Source: Sphingobium sp. (GTDB lineage Bacteria; Pseudomonadota; Alphaproteobacteria; Sphingomonadales; Sphingomonadaceae). Taken from it: a stretch of DNA of 64,000 bases. The notes under the pieces are model-generated. The model ran no database searches, was not told the DNA's origin, and was given only the letters and a program-made list of their open reading frames with translations. Position numbers and translations under genes: made by a program. Below, in pieces: positions 16,766 to 25,828 of the stretch (its first letter is position 1; each line of letters begins with the position of its first letter). The DNA is taken from positions 1,641,001 to 1,705,000 of the forward strand of contig CP136575.1 of assembly GCA_035196065.1 (NCBI GenBank), in the 5' to 3' direction.

Positions 16766-19342
16766 ATGAAATCATTCAATCGTGTCGTGTCGGCAACTCT
16801 GCTTGCTGGCGTCAGCATGGCTGGCTTCGTTGTTCCGGCATATGCTCAGGATGCCGACGAAGGTAGCAGCGGTCTTGAAGAAATCGTGGTTACCGCGAAC
16901 AAGCGCGAGGAAAATCTGCAGCAAGCGCCTCTGGCCATTTCCGCTGTCGGTTCCGAGCAGCTTGAATTGCGCGGGCTCTCCGAAGTCAAGGACCTCAGCG
17001 CCATTGCGCCAAACGTGTCAATCGTGGGTGGCACCACCAACGCGACTGCCGCCGTTGTTTCGATCCGCGGTATCCCAAGCCCGGCTGACGAAACGCAAGG
17101 GTATGATTCGCCGATCGGCCTGTACCAAGATGGCGTTTATCTCGCACGTTCATCGGCCGCGTCTTTCGAGGTTGCGGATATCGAGCGTGTGGAAGTCTTG
17201 CGCGGACCGCAGGGTACCTTGTTCGGACGCAATACCACCGGCGGTGCGATCAACTTCATCACGAAAAAGCCTGACAATGAGGCGAGCCTGAAGCTGAAAT
17301 TGGGCGCTGGCAATTATGGCCAGATGCTTGGTCGCTTCGTTCTCAATTCGGGCGACCTTGGCGGTGCGCGGATGTCGCTCGGTTATTTGCGCCGGGAGCG
17401 TAATGGCATCGTCGACAATCTTCTGGAACCAAAAGACAGCCGCGATCCTGGCAGCAGCAAGGTGGATTCGGCCCGTTGGGCAGTTGAAATCGACCTGGCC
17501 GACAATATCACCGCTTATAATGTTCTCGACTGGACCCAGATCACCGGTCAGCCGCATTTCCAGCAGTTGGCAGAGGTCGGCATGGGCGTTTTCCGCCCGA
17601 ATATCTCGTATCAAGGCAATACCTTCGCTCAGGTCAATCCGGCAAATGTTGGCGGATATCTGGCTCAGTCTTCCATTCTAGAGGCTGGCTGCAGCAAGAC
17701 GGTAACGCGCACGCGTCTATCGCAAATCTGTAACGAATCGGACGGTTTGTCGACCGACCGGATCTGGGGCAACATGTTCCGGATCGAGGCAGAAGCCGAT
17801 GGCGCTACGCTTCGCACCACCACCGCTTACCGTAGCTGGAAAAACAACATCCGCGGCAGCGACCTTGATGGCCTTGGTTCGCTTCGCGGTGCCCTGTTCA
17901 ATATCGGTCCGACGAACACGCTGAACGGTTTCCCCGCTGCAATCTTGTCGGGTAACCCGCTTACAGGTTCCGGCCTGGGCTTGCCCGCAGGGACCGCCGC
18001 CTTCCTGTCCAGCCAGGCGATTCCGCAGATAACGCAGTCTTTGTTCACCGCAACCAATGCGCGCCAGCAGCATCAGTGGAGCCAGGAAATCGAACTGGTA
18101 TCGAACGGCGATGGCCCGTTTCAATGGGTTGTGGGCGGGTTCTTCTTCCGTGAAAGCGGCAAGGAACGGAACGTCCAAAGCTTTGGTTTCGTTCTAGATA
18201 CCAATCAGGCGGTATACAATTCGACCAATTTTGGTGGACTTGCGCCGTTGATCCAAGCCAACAACCCTGCGCGCTTCCGCATCATTCCGCAGGCGTCCAT
18301 TCTGGACTATAAGGCCGATGGCACGTCGAAGGCGGTATATGGTCAGGCAAGCTATCGTCCCGGTGGAGAGGAAGGCGCCTTGGGCGTCACCTTGGGGCTT
18401 CGCTATTCGTGGGATGAGAAGGAAGTTCTCAGAAGACAAAATGGTGCGGCGCCTTACACATCCGGTACCGATAAATCGGTCAACTATGGCAAAAAGAAAT
18501 TCAGCGCACCGACCGGTCACCTGACGATTGACTATCGCGCGAATGAAGACATCAATCTTTATGCGCGCGCAGCACGTGGCTATCGTTCAGGTGGCTTCAA
18601 CCTGCGTCAGGCAACAACCCCGTTGCTGCCGCTGACCCCGTTTAACGAGGAAACAATGGACTCGTTCGAATTGGGTGCCAAAACCGAAATCGGTGGACGC
18701 ATCCGTTTGAACGCTGCGATATTCCACAATGTCTACAAGGACCAGCTGGTTACGGTTCCGGTTCCCATCGTTGGCACGGGCAGCTTTGGTACCATCACGG
18801 TCAATGCCGGTAAGACAAATTATACCGGCCTTGAACTTGAAGGGCAGTTCAAGGTTACCGACAATTTCTCGATTGATGGAAATTTCGGTTATATTGATAT
18901 CAAGGTGAAGAACTTCCCCGGTGCAGACATCACCAACACGCCGCGCAATATTGCCGGTTTGCTGCGTGGTTCAGGCTATGCGCCCAAATATACCGCTGCG
19001 ATCGCAGGTAATGTTGTTGTTCCGCTATCGGGCGACAGCAAGCTTACCGGGCGTCTTGGCTATAACTACACTGCCAAATACCAGATGTTCGCCAATACGC
19101 TTACAGCGCCGTTCTCGGAAACAACCGACGGTGATGCGCGTGGGCTGGTCGATGGCCAGATCCGTATCGATGGCATCAAATTGGGCGGATCCGGTAACGG
19201 TTTTGGCCTGACTTTCTGGGGCAAGAATTTGACCAATGAGAAATATGTCACGCGATCGGTCGATTTCGGTCAGTTGGGCTTTGCCGGGGTGATCTTCGGC
19301 GATCCCCGTACCTATGGCATGACGCTTGATATCGAATTCTGA
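16766..19342 (+). CDS. TonB-dependent outer-membrane receptor
   Basis: Receptor of 858 residues. A signal peptide (about 1-27, ending VVPAYAQ) is followed by a TonB box-like EEIVVTANKR, a plug domain with VEVLRGPQGTLFGRNTTGGAINF, and a 22-strand barrel ending in the terminal strand TYGMTLDIEF with its final Phe. It belongs to the large sphingomonad family used for uptake of hydrophobic organic molecules rather than siderophores, judged from the TLFGRNTTGGAIN motif. The gene has its own operator copy and terminator. It presumably imports the substrate of the neighbouring P450, Rieske and SDR enzymes. Confidence 0.93.
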   Translation: MKSFNRVVSATLLAGVSMAGFVVPAYAQDADEGSSGLEEIVVTANKREENLQQAPLAISAVGSEQLELRGLSEVKDLSAIAPNVSIVGGTTNATAAVVSIRGIPSPADETQGYDSPIGLYQDGVYLARSSAASFEVADIERVEVLRGPQGTLFGRNTTGGAINFITKKPDNEASLKLKLGAGNYGQMLGRFVLNSGDLGGARMSLGYLRRERNGIVDNLLEPKDSRDPGSSKVDSARWAVEIDLADNITAYNVLDWTQITGQPHFQQLAEVGMGVFRPNISYQGNTFAQVNPANVGGYLAQSSILEAGCSKTVTRTRLSQICNESDGLSTDRIWGNMFRIEAEADGATLRTTTAYRSWKNNIRGSDLDGLGSLRGALFNIGPTNTLNGFPAAILSGNPLTGSGLGLPAGTAAFLSSQAIPQITQSLFTATNARQQHQWSQEIELVSNGDGPFQWVVGGFFFRESGKERNVQSFGFVLDTNQAVYNSTNFGGLAPLIQANNPARFRIIPQASILDYKADGTSKAVYGQASYRPGGEEGALGVTLGLRYSWDEKEVLRRQNGAAPYTSGTDKSVNYGKKKFSAPTGHLTIDYRANEDINLYARAARGYRSGGFNLRQATTPLLPLTPFNEETMDSFELGAKTEIGGRIRLNAAIFHNVYKDQLVTVPVPIVGTGSFGTITVNAGKTNYTGLELEGQFKVTDNFSIDGNFGYIDIKVKNFPGADITNTPRNIAGLLRGSGYAPKYTAAIAGNVVVPLSGDSKLTGRLGYNYTAKYQMFANTLTAPFSETTDGDARGLVDGQIRIDGIKLGGSGNGFGLTFWGKNLTNEKYVTRSVDFGQLGFAGVIFGDPRTYGMTLDIEF

Positions 19343-19367
19343 TCAATAGCATCAGGGAAACAGGGAA

Positions 19368-19397
19368 GGGCCGGGCGCAAGCCTGGCCCTTTTCTTT
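19368..19397 (+). terminator. Rho-independent terminator after the TonB receptor
   Basis: GGGCCGGGC and GCCTGGCCC pair around a GCAA tetraloop and are followed by TTTTCTTTT. It marks the right end of the catabolic island. Confidence 0.85.
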
Positions 19398-19542
19398 TAC
19401 GGTATGCGTGGCTGTGTGCCGCGCAGGCGACGTCGAGGGGCGTCGCCCTTTGCACAAGCCCAGGCAGCGCTGAGACAAGGTGAAGGAGCCGCAATCCTCG
19501 CTGCAGCGGCTTATTGTTGTGCGACGAGGCGGCTCTCTGCGC

Positions 19543-19815
19543 TTAGTCTTCTAGGCTGATATATTCGCGATTGACGTCGTAGAGCTTCACGCGGCCATCG
19601 CCATCATGATCTACCTGCCGAATGGCACCCAAGGCCATCAGCCTTTTCAGATCGCTATTATGCGCCGAAATTGACCTGTTCGTTTTCCGCATAATTGCGA
19701 GCGAGGATGTTGGGCCGTTTCTCAAAAGTTCATAAATAATTTTTAATTCATTATGCAGGCACTTTATCTTTTTCTTATTTTCAAGTTCAAAGAGAAATTC
19801 TATTTTATCAAGCAT
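19543..19815 (-). CDS. Small winged-helix DNA-binding protein in an AT-rich island
   Basis: Basic 90-residue protein. After a charged N-terminus rich in Lys and Glu there is a helix-turn-helix with wing (about residues 28-80: IIYELLRNGPTSSLAIMRKT, then LKRLMALGAIRQ and a DGDGRVKLY wing). It looks like a MarR/ArsR-type single-domain regulator. The 5' half of the gene and the DNA upstream are strongly AT-rich, unlike the neighbours, suggesting acquisition from elsewhere. No partner gene is adjacent and no target is evident. Confidence 0.65.
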   Translation of the reverse strand: MLDKIEFLFELENKKKIKCLHNELKIIYELLRNGPTSSLAIMRKTNRSISAHNSDLKRLMALGAIRQVDHDGDGRVKLYDVNREYISLED

Positions 19816-20439
19816 AACTTGAATTTCCTGCGCGGATATTATTTGAATATTACAAATTAATGTTTAATATTAAAATATCCATGTATTTTATCACTCGCAA
19901 TTTAAGATAGCGATAAATATATTTATTTTCTCCCATTTGGCGACGAGACCCTTTTTTTTATTCCTTAAATATAGGGGAAAATTTCAAGGCGGATTGTATA
20001 AAATATTCAATTATATATTCAAATTGGTTGCATTTGAAACTGAATTGAATGCAAGTTCGGCATTTATTCGAAATATATTAGTTTTAATCACTTGGGATAA
20101 TGATGTTAAACTAAGTCATTTTTGAATTTATGATGATCAAGTAAATATGAAGAATAATCGAGTATTTATGAAGTCTTGATCTGGATAGTGAAGATCGCAA
20201 CATGAAGGCTATTTTTAGGCGAATATTCATGTGCCCCCCTGGGATGGAGCATCCGCAGCCGCTCTCGCGTTCAGATCATGGAATCCCAATCCCGCCGCTC
20301 GGTTTTTAGATACTGCGGCAAACAAATGGCCAACGACCGCAGAAGAGGCTGGATCGTACCAACGATCCGGTCAGCATAAAAGTACAGCGAACCCTACCCG
20401 ACCTTGCAGCCCCTCCCTAGGGGCTGTTTGTTGTGCGGA
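19816..20439. other. AT-rich intergenic island without a convincing gene
   Basis: About 620 bp without a supportable gene. The part from about 19,820 to 20,220 is extremely AT-rich (13 G/C in the 60 bases 19861-19920, about 22%), against a G+C-rich background. The only open frame of note there (62 codons at 19937) has no family resemblance. After 20,220 the composition returns to normal. I see no tRNA, integrase or clear direct repeats at its borders. Confidence 0.6.
20407..20426 (+). terminator. Hairpin between the AT-rich island and the chorismate mutase gene
   Basis: CAGCCCCT and AGGGGCTG form a perfect 8-bp stem with a CCCT loop, followed on the plus strand by TTTGTTGTG. On the minus strand it lies 14 bp after the chorismate mutase stop but lacks a T tract. 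It is probably a weak terminator, possibly bidirectional. Confidence 0.4.
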
Positions 20440-20721
20440 TCAGCCTTGGCGGATTCGTTCGTGGTGGCGGATGACTTCGTTGATGATGAAGCGCAGGAAT
20501 TTCTCGGTGAAGTCGGGATCGAGATCAGCTTCCTTGGCCAATTGCCGCAGCCGCTCGATCTGCCGTTCTTCTCGGCCGGGATCTGCGGGGGGCAGGCTGG
20601 TGCTCGCCTTATATTCGCCCACGGCCTGCGTGATCTTGAAGCGCTCAGCGAGCATGAACACAAGGGCGGCATCGATATTGTCGATGCTTTGGCGGTAACG
20701 GTTCAGGATTTCATCAGCCAT
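20440..20721 (-). CDS. Chorismate mutase, AroQ class
   Basis: All-helical chorismate mutase of 93 residues that converts chorismate to prephenate for Phe/Tyr synthesis. The AroQ signature is seen in YRQSIDNIDAALVFMLAERFKITQAVGEYKA, with active-site Arg, Lys and Glu positions in helix 1 and the KITQAVGEYK segment, and the IINEVIRHHERIRQ C-terminal helix. It is monofunctional, with no prephenate dehydratase domain fused. Size matches the family. Confidence 0.9.
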   Translation of the reverse strand: MADEILNRYRQSIDNIDAALVFMLAERFKITQAVGEYKASTSLPPADPGREERQIERLRQLAKEADLDPDFTEKFLRFIINEVIRHHERIRQG

Positions 20722-20816
20722 CGTAATCTATCCATGCCGCCTGCTTCAGCGTCCGACAAGCGCTTTTCAACCTTTTGCACTTGCGCGCGCGGTTGCCGCT
20801 TGGCAGGGCAAGCCGG

Positions 20817-21830
20817 ATGACGGCTTCAATTCACCAGATCGGCGGCAATCGCGCGCCTTCGCTGCAACCGATGCTCAATCTTGTCGCGCCGGGGATGAAC
20901 CGGGTGAATGCCGTGATCCTCGATCGGATGCAGTCCGAAATTCCTTTGATCCCCGAATTGGCCGGACATCTGATCGCCGGCGGCGGAAAGCGGATGCGGC
21001 CGATGCTTACGCTCGCCTGTGCGTCGTTGCTCGACTATCCGGGCGAACGCCACCACAAGCTGGCTGCTGCGGTTGAATTCATCCACACCGCAACGCTGCT
21101 GCATGATGATGTCGTTGACGGCAGCGAGATGCGTCGCGGCAAGACCGCCGCAAACCTGATTTTTGGCAATCCGGCCGCGGTACTTGTTGGCGACTTCCTG
21201 TTCAGCCGCTCTTTCGAACTGATGGTAGAGGATGGATCGCTCAAGGTATTGAAGATCCTTTCCAGCACATCGGCGATCATCGCCGAGGGCGAAGTCAACC
21301 AGTTGACCGCGCAGCGCCAGATTGCGACTGGCGAGGAAAAATATCTCGACATTATCGGCGCAAAAACTGCGGCGCTATTCGCGGCTGCTTGCCGGATTGC
21401 CGCCGTGGTTGCCGAACGGCCGGAAGCGGATGAACTGGCGCTTGATAGCTATGGCCGCAATCTGGGTATTGCATTTCAGTTGGTCGATGATGCGATCGAC
21501 TATGTCTCTGACGGCGTGACAATGGGCAAGGATATTGGCGACGATTTCCGCGACGGTAAAGTAACCCTGCCGGTCATTCTCGCGCACAGTCGCGGGACAG
21601 CTGAGGAAAAGGATTTCTGGCGCAATGCTATGCTCGGCCACCGCGTCAGCGATGCCGATCTTGCCCATGCAACGGCCCTGCTGCGCCAGCATAATGCGAT
21701 TGACGATACGCTGGAACGGGCGCGCCATTATGGCCAGCGTGCCATCGACGCACTCGGCCCCTTTGCTGGCGGCGCTGCCAAAGACGCGCTGGTCGAGGCT
21801 GTGGAGTTTGCCATCGCCCGCGCCTATTAG
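20817..21830 (+). CDS. ispB: Polyprenyl diphosphate synthase (octaprenyl/decaprenyl type)
   Basis: Trans-prenyltransferase of 337 residues that builds the ubiquinone side chain from IPP and an allylic primer. First Asp-rich motif DDVVD is at about 97-101 in LLHDDVVDGSEMRRGK, and the second is LVDDAIDY; GGGKRMRP binds IPP. I chose the ATG at 20817, which gives MTASIHQIGG; the upstream open frame reads through non-coding sequence. Sphingomonads make Q-10, so the product is probably decaprenyl diphosphate, though chain length cannot be read from sequence alone. Confidence 0.92.
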   Translation: MTASIHQIGGNRAPSLQPMLNLVAPGMNRVNAVILDRMQSEIPLIPELAGHLIAGGGKRMRPMLTLACASLLDYPGERHHKLAAAVEFIHTATLLHDDVVDGSEMRRGKTAANLIFGNPAAVLVGDFLFSRSFELMVEDGSLKVLKILSSTSAIIAEGEVNQLTAQRQIATGEEKYLDIIGAKTAALFAAACRIAAVVAERPEADELALDSYGRNLGIAFQLVDDAIDYVSDGVTMGKDIGDDFRDGKVTLPVILAHSRGTAEEKDFWRNAMLGHRVSDADLAHATALLRQHNAIDDTLERARHYGQRAIDALGPFAGGAAKDALVEAVEFAIARAY

Positions 21831-21879
21831 AGGCTGCGATGACGACGCCTCAATCCGAACAGGACAGGCTCTGAGGCGT

Positions 21880-24291
21880 GTGACCCTTCCTGTCGAAGCT
21901 GTTCTGTCGCAATTAAAGGCCGCGCTTGCCGCTGGCCCCAATGCCGTGCTGATCGCGCCGCCGGGTGCGGGTAAGACAACAATGGTGGCGTCAGCCTTGC
22001 TCGAAGAGGCTTGGTGCGACGGCCAAATCCTGCTGCTCTCACCACGCCGGCTTGCCGCAAGGGCTGCCGCAGAACGTATCGCAGAGCTTTCGGGCGAAGC
22101 GGTTGGCGGACTGGTCGGCTACGCAACGCGCATGGACAGCAAATTGTCGGCGCGTACCCGCATATTGGTGCTGACCGAAGGCATTTTCCGCAACCGCATA
22201 CAGGATGATCCTGAACTGACGGGTATTTCTGCCGTGCTGTTTGACGAGGTGCATGAGCGCAGCCTTGACAGCGATTTTGGCCTTGCTTTGGCGCTGGACG
22301 TGCAGGCGGGATTGCGGTCTGACCTGCGGCTGGTGGCGATGTCGGCGACGCTTGACGGCAGCCGCTTTGCCAAATTGATGGATGCGCCGCTGATCGAAAG
22401 CAAGGGGCGTTCGCATCCGTTGACGTTGCGTCATGTTGGTCGCCGGGCCGAGGCGCGGATTGAGGATGAAATGGCGTCCGCTATTCGCCGTGCACTGGCC
22501 GAGGAAGCCGAGGGCGATCTGCTCGCTTTCCTCCCCGGTGTGGCCGAGATCGAACGCACCGCAGAGCGGCTGACAGGGATTGCAGCGGACATCCACCGCC
22601 TGCACGGCAGCCTAGATCCCGCTGAGCAGCGCGCCGCGATCCGCAAGGGTGCAGGCCGCAAGGTGATCTTGGCGACCTCAATTGCCGAAACCAGTCTGAC
22701 GATCGACGGTGTGCGCATTGTTGTCGATAGCGGGCTTGCCCGTCGCGCGCGCTATGATCGTGCCGCAGGTTCGACCCGTCTTGTCACTGAACGGGCGAGC
22801 CAGGCCGCCGCCACCCAGCGTGCCGGCCGTGCCGCGCGCCAAGGACCGGGCATTGCCTATCGCCTGTGGGAAGAGGCCGCGACTGCCGGCCTGCCGCCCT
22901 TTGATCCACCCGAGATTATGGAGGCGGACCTTTCGCCATTGCTGCTCGATTGCGCGCTATGGGGCGTTACTGATCCAGCGTCGCTGCATTGGCTGGATGC
23001 CCCGCCAAAGGCCGCGCTCGCTGAGGCCCGCGAACGCCTGTCCAGTCTCGGCGCTCTTGATGAAGGCGGCCGGCCCACCGGGCATGGCCGTGCGATCGCA
23101 AAACTGCCCCTGCCGCCGCGTCTTGCCCATATGTTGGTGGCGGCAGCCCAAATGGGGCTTGGCGAACTGGCCGCGCAGGTCGCTATGCTCTTGTCCGAAC
23201 GGGGGCTTGGCGGTGACGACACCGATCTGGAAAGGCGGCTGGAGCGCTGGCATCGTGATCGCGGCAAACGCGCCGATGCAGCAAAGGGCTTGGCGCGCAA
23301 ATGGGCGAAACAGGTGGCCGCTGGCTCCGGGGATGGGCGGGTCGGGGCGATGGTCGCGCTCGCTTACCCAGAACGGATCGCCAAACGTCGCGATGCATCG
23401 GGCGAATATTGGCAAAGCGTCGGGGGCAGGGGCTATAGGCTCGATCCTGCACATGCGTTGGCCCGCGCAGAATGGCTGGCTGTTGCCGACATTCAGGGCG
23501 CTGCATCTGGCGCGCGCATCCTGTCTGCCGCACAGATCGATTTTGCCGAGATTGAGGCGCTTTTTGGCGACCGCATCATCAGCGGCGCGCATGTGACCTT
23601 TGATCCGGCGACAGGCGGTGTGCGTACGACAAGCGGTCGACGACTGGGCGCGATCACCTTGTCCAAGGGGCAAGATGCAAAGGCTGACCCAGCCGATATC
23701 GTCGCGGCATTGCTGGAAGGGGTGCGCGATCATGGCCTCGCACTGCTCCCCTGGACCGATGCCGCGATCCGTTTGCGCGAACGTGCCTTATGGGCGGGGG
23801 TGGATGGCCTCGGCGATGCGGATTTGCTCGACAGCCTCGAACTCTGGCTTGCGCCGTTGCTGAACGGTAAGCGCCGGTTGGCAGATGTTGATGCCGGCGC
23901 GCTTTATAACGCGTTGCTTGGGATTGTCGGATGGGACGGGCAGCAGCAGGTCGAACGGCTGGCCCCTGCGCATTTCACTTCGCCTGCGGGCACGACCCAT
24001 GCCATCGATTATGCCGCAGAGGCGGGGCCGACGGTCGAATTGCGGGTGCAGGCGCTGTTCGGATTATCCGAACATCCGTTGATCGGTGCAAAGCGGACCC
24101 CGCTTGTCCTTTCGCTGACCTCGCCTGCCGGGCGGCCGATCCAAACGACGCGCGACCTGCCCGGTTTCTGGAAAGGCAGTTGGGCCGATGTCGCGAAAGA
24201 CATGCGCGGCCGCTATCCTAGGCATCATTGGCCCGATGATCCTGCCGCCGCCGCCGCGAGTTTGAAGACGAAGAAGAAGCAGGGGCTGTGA
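21880..24291 (+). CDS. hrpB: ATP-dependent helicase HrpB
   Basis: DEAH/DEVH-box helicase of about 803 residues. Walker A is in APPGAGKTTMV (near residue 28), the DEVH box in DEVHERSLDSD, motif III in MSATLD, and motif VI in QRAGRAARQGPG. The C-terminal region ends with the HrpB-specific LPGFWKGSWADVAKDMRGRYPRHHWP. The start is taken as GTG at 21880, 49 bp after the prenyl synthase, because it gives the family length; the frame is open further upstream inside the neighbouring gene. Its role in RNA metabolism is poorly defined in bacteria. Confidence 0.93.
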   Translation: MTLPVEAVLSQLKAALAAGPNAVLIAPPGAGKTTMVASALLEEAWCDGQILLLSPRRLAARAAAERIAELSGEAVGGLVGYATRMDSKLSARTRILVLTEGIFRNRIQDDPELTGISAVLFDEVHERSLDSDFGLALALDVQAGLRSDLRLVAMSATLDGSRFAKLMDAPLIESKGRSHPLTLRHVGRRAEARIEDEMASAIRRALAEEAEGDLLAFLPGVAEIERTAERLTGIAADIHRLHGSLDPAEQRAAIRKGAGRKVILATSIAETSLTIDGVRIVVDSGLARRARYDRAAGSTRLVTERASQAAATQRAGRAARQGPGIAYRLWEEAATAGLPPFDPPEIMEADLSPLLLDCALWGVTDPASLHWLDAPPKAALAEARERLSSLGALDEGGRPTGHGRAIAKLPLPPRLAHMLVAAAQMGLGELAAQVAMLLSERGLGGDDTDLERRLERWHRDRGKRADAAKGLARKWAKQVAAGSGDGRVGAMVALAYPERIAKRRDASGEYWQSVGGRGYRLDPAHALARAEWLAVADIQGAASGARILSAAQIDFAEIEALFGDRIISGAHVTFDPATGGVRTTSGRRLGAITLSKGQDAKADPADIVAALLEGVRDHGLALLPWTDAAIRLRERALWAGVDGLGDADLLDSLELWLAPLLNGKRRLADVDAGALYNALLGIVGWDGQQQVERLAPAHFTSPAGTTHAIDYAAEAGPTVELRVQALFGLSEHPLIGAKRTPLVLSLTSPAGRPIQTTRDLPGFWKGSWADVAKDMRGRYPRHHWPDDPAAAAASLKTKKKQGL

Positions 24292-24333
24292 AGGGGCTTG
24301 ATCCACGCCTGCAAATAAGGGAAAGGCGCAGTC

Positions 24334-24615
24334 ATGACTCAGGCACGCATCATCCAGAAATCGAAAAATGCCATGCAGTCGGGCCGTGCCGGCTCCGGCG
24401 AATGGGCGCTCGAATATAATCCGGCGGATGCACAGCGTCCCGATCCGTTGATGGGTTGGGCAGGGTCTGCGGATACGCGCCGGCAATTGAACCTCAAGTT
24501 CAAATCGCTCGATGCGGCCAAGGCCTATGCCGAGAAAAACGGAATCAGCTACACGGTGATCCCGGCAGCGCCCAAGGTGCTGAAGCTGCAGGCCTATGCT
24601 GACAATTTCAGATAA
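24334..24615 (+). CDS. Complex I accessory subunit, NDUFS4/ETC complex I-like
   Basis: Protein of 93 residues with the conserved ETC complex I subunit region: RIIQKSKNAMQSG, then WALEYNP, PLMGWAGSADTRRQLNLKF and FKSLDAAKAYAEKNG. It corresponds to mitochondrial NDUFS4 (18 kDa), an accessory subunit of NADH:ubiquinone oxidoreductase that is found in alphaproteobacteria and usually lies away from the nuo operon. It overlaps the tail of the convergent Nudix gene by 8 bp. Confidence 0.9.
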   Translation: MTQARIIQKSKNAMQSGRAGSGEWALEYNPADAQRPDPLMGWAGSADTRRQLNLKFKSLDAAKAYAEKNGISYTVIPAAPKVLKLQAYADNFR

Positions 24616-25129
24616 GCTGGCTGCCCAATAGCAGCAAAAGCCGCACGTCTATGCCGCAGCCATCTGCGCGTTTGTCGTCCAAAAACTGCTGTAGATCGGC
24701 GATACGCACGCGGTGGGGGGTAATGCCTTCGTCGTCTACGCCGCCGCCATCACCAACCTTTTGCAGGCCAGTGGCGCGCACCAGGGTGAAACTTTCGCTG
24801 ACCATCCCAGGCGAGGAATAATATTCGCCCAAGCTTTCCAGTCGGGCGGCGCGATAGCCGGTTTCTTCTTCCAGTTCGCGGCCGGCGGCAACCAGGGGAT
24901 CTTCGCCCTCGGTCTCGTCGCCGATCAACCCCGCGGGCAATTCAATGCAGTTACGGCCCAGCGGCACACGATATTGTTCGACCAGCAGCACATGATCATC
25001 TTCGACTGCGACAATCACCGCCGCCTTGATGCCGCGCGCGCGGCCGACATATTCCCACCGACCTTTGCGCTTGGCGGTGACGAATTTGCCCTGCCAGACA
25101 ATTTCTTCGGGTAAGTCGCTGTCAGCCAT
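24608..25129 (-). CDS. Nudix hydrolase, ADP-ribose pyrophosphatase-like
   Basis: Hydrolase of 173 residues that cleaves a nucleoside diphosphate linked to another moiety, most likely ADP-ribose. The Nudix box is visible as GEDPLVAAGRELEEETGY, preceded by ELPAGL and followed by YSSPGMVSESFTL, the pattern of NudF/NUDT5-type enzymes. Its start abuts the stop of the TPM-domain gene upstream (shared base at 25129), so it is probably the last gene of the lemA operon. Confidence 0.88.
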   Translation of the reverse strand: MADSDLPEEIVWQGKFVTAKRKGRWEYVGRARGIKAAVIVAVEDDHVLLVEQYRVPLGRNCIELPAGLIGDETEGEDPLVAAGRELEEETGYRAARLESLGEYYSSPGMVSESFTLVRATGLQKVGDGGGVDDEGITPHRVRIADLQQFLDDKRADGCGIDVRLLLLLGSQLI

Positions 25130-25821
25130 CAGATTTCGATCAGCCTGTCGGGTAATTCATTGGGATTTTCGCTGCCCTTGGGGAAATGTTCAGCAAGCAC
25201 ACCGCCCATTTGGCGGACCGCCTCTGCCATGCCCTCGCCGGGTCTGCCCTCGCGGACATGATCTACCAGGGCGATCATCGCGTCGCCCCAGATTTCGGGC
25301 GCGACCTTGCCGGCAATGGCTGCGTCGGCGACGATTTCGGCCCGGTGCTCACGCATCGACAGATAGAGGAGGACGCCGGTGCGGCCGGTCGTCTTGCTTT
25401 CGGTGCCGACCCGGAACAGCTCAATGGCCCGTGCGCGTACGCGGCGCATTTTGATATGTTTGGGCGTCAGGGCGAGGCGGAGCGGCGTCCATTGCATCAA
25501 GGCCCAACTGCCAAGCCACTTGCCACCCAGAAAGAGGAAGAGCAGTGCCAGATATTCGCTGGCCGTCCAGTCATGGTCCCATCCGCCGAACAGACCATGG
25601 AGCAAGCCCAGATAGAAATCGGGCATGAAGGCGATGACCGAAAGGGCCAGAAATGTAATGACGCTGGCCCAGACTAGCGCTGCATCGTCATAATCATCGG
25701 ACATGTCGGACACGATGGTGACGATCTCGCCGCTTGTATGCTGTTCGGCCTCCGCCACTGCGGCGCTTACAAGCCGGTGGTCGTCTTCGCTGACATGGCT
25801 GATCTTGCGGATTGCCATCAT
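25129..25821 (-). CDS. TPM-domain membrane protein
   Basis: Protein of 230 residues. The N-terminal HTSGEIVTIVSD starts a TPM (thylakoid/Psb32-like) domain which is interrupted by two membrane segments (about 48-68 and 90-110) and continues in the second half (LYLSMREHRAEIVADAAIAGKV). It lacks an obvious signal peptide and pairs with the secreted TPM protein encoded immediately upstream. Such paired TPM proteins with LemA are common in proteobacteria; their molecular function is unknown. Two adjacent ATG codons open the gene. Confidence 0.8.
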   Translation of the reverse strand: MMAIRKISHVSEDDHRLVSAAVAEAEQHTSGEIVTIVSDMSDDYDDAALVWASVITFLALSVIAFMPDFYLGLLHGLFGGWDHDWTASEYLALLFLFLGGKWLGSWALMQWTPLRLALTPKHIKMRRVRARAIELFRVGTESKTTGRTGVLLYLSMREHRAEIVADAAIAGKVAPEIWGDAMIALVDHVREGRPGEGMAEAVRQMGGVLAEHFPKGSENPNELPDRLIEI

Positions 25822-25828
25822 TTATTCC

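Noticed and set aside
19937-20125. A plus-strand frame of 62 codons in the AT-rich island
   Set aside because: No ribosome-binding site, no family resemblance, and composition explained by random AT-rich sequence.
20220-20440. Possible tRNA, tmRNA or att-site remnant beside the AT-rich island
   Set aside because: I looked for an acceptor stem, a T loop (GGTTCGAATCC) and 3' CCA, and found only a loose GGAATCCCAATCC. No cloverleaf can be drawn and no integrase is near.
20231-20698. A plus-strand frame of 155 codons
   Set aside because: It overlaps the chorismate mutase gene in antisense, and its non-overlapping first part has no recognisable feature.
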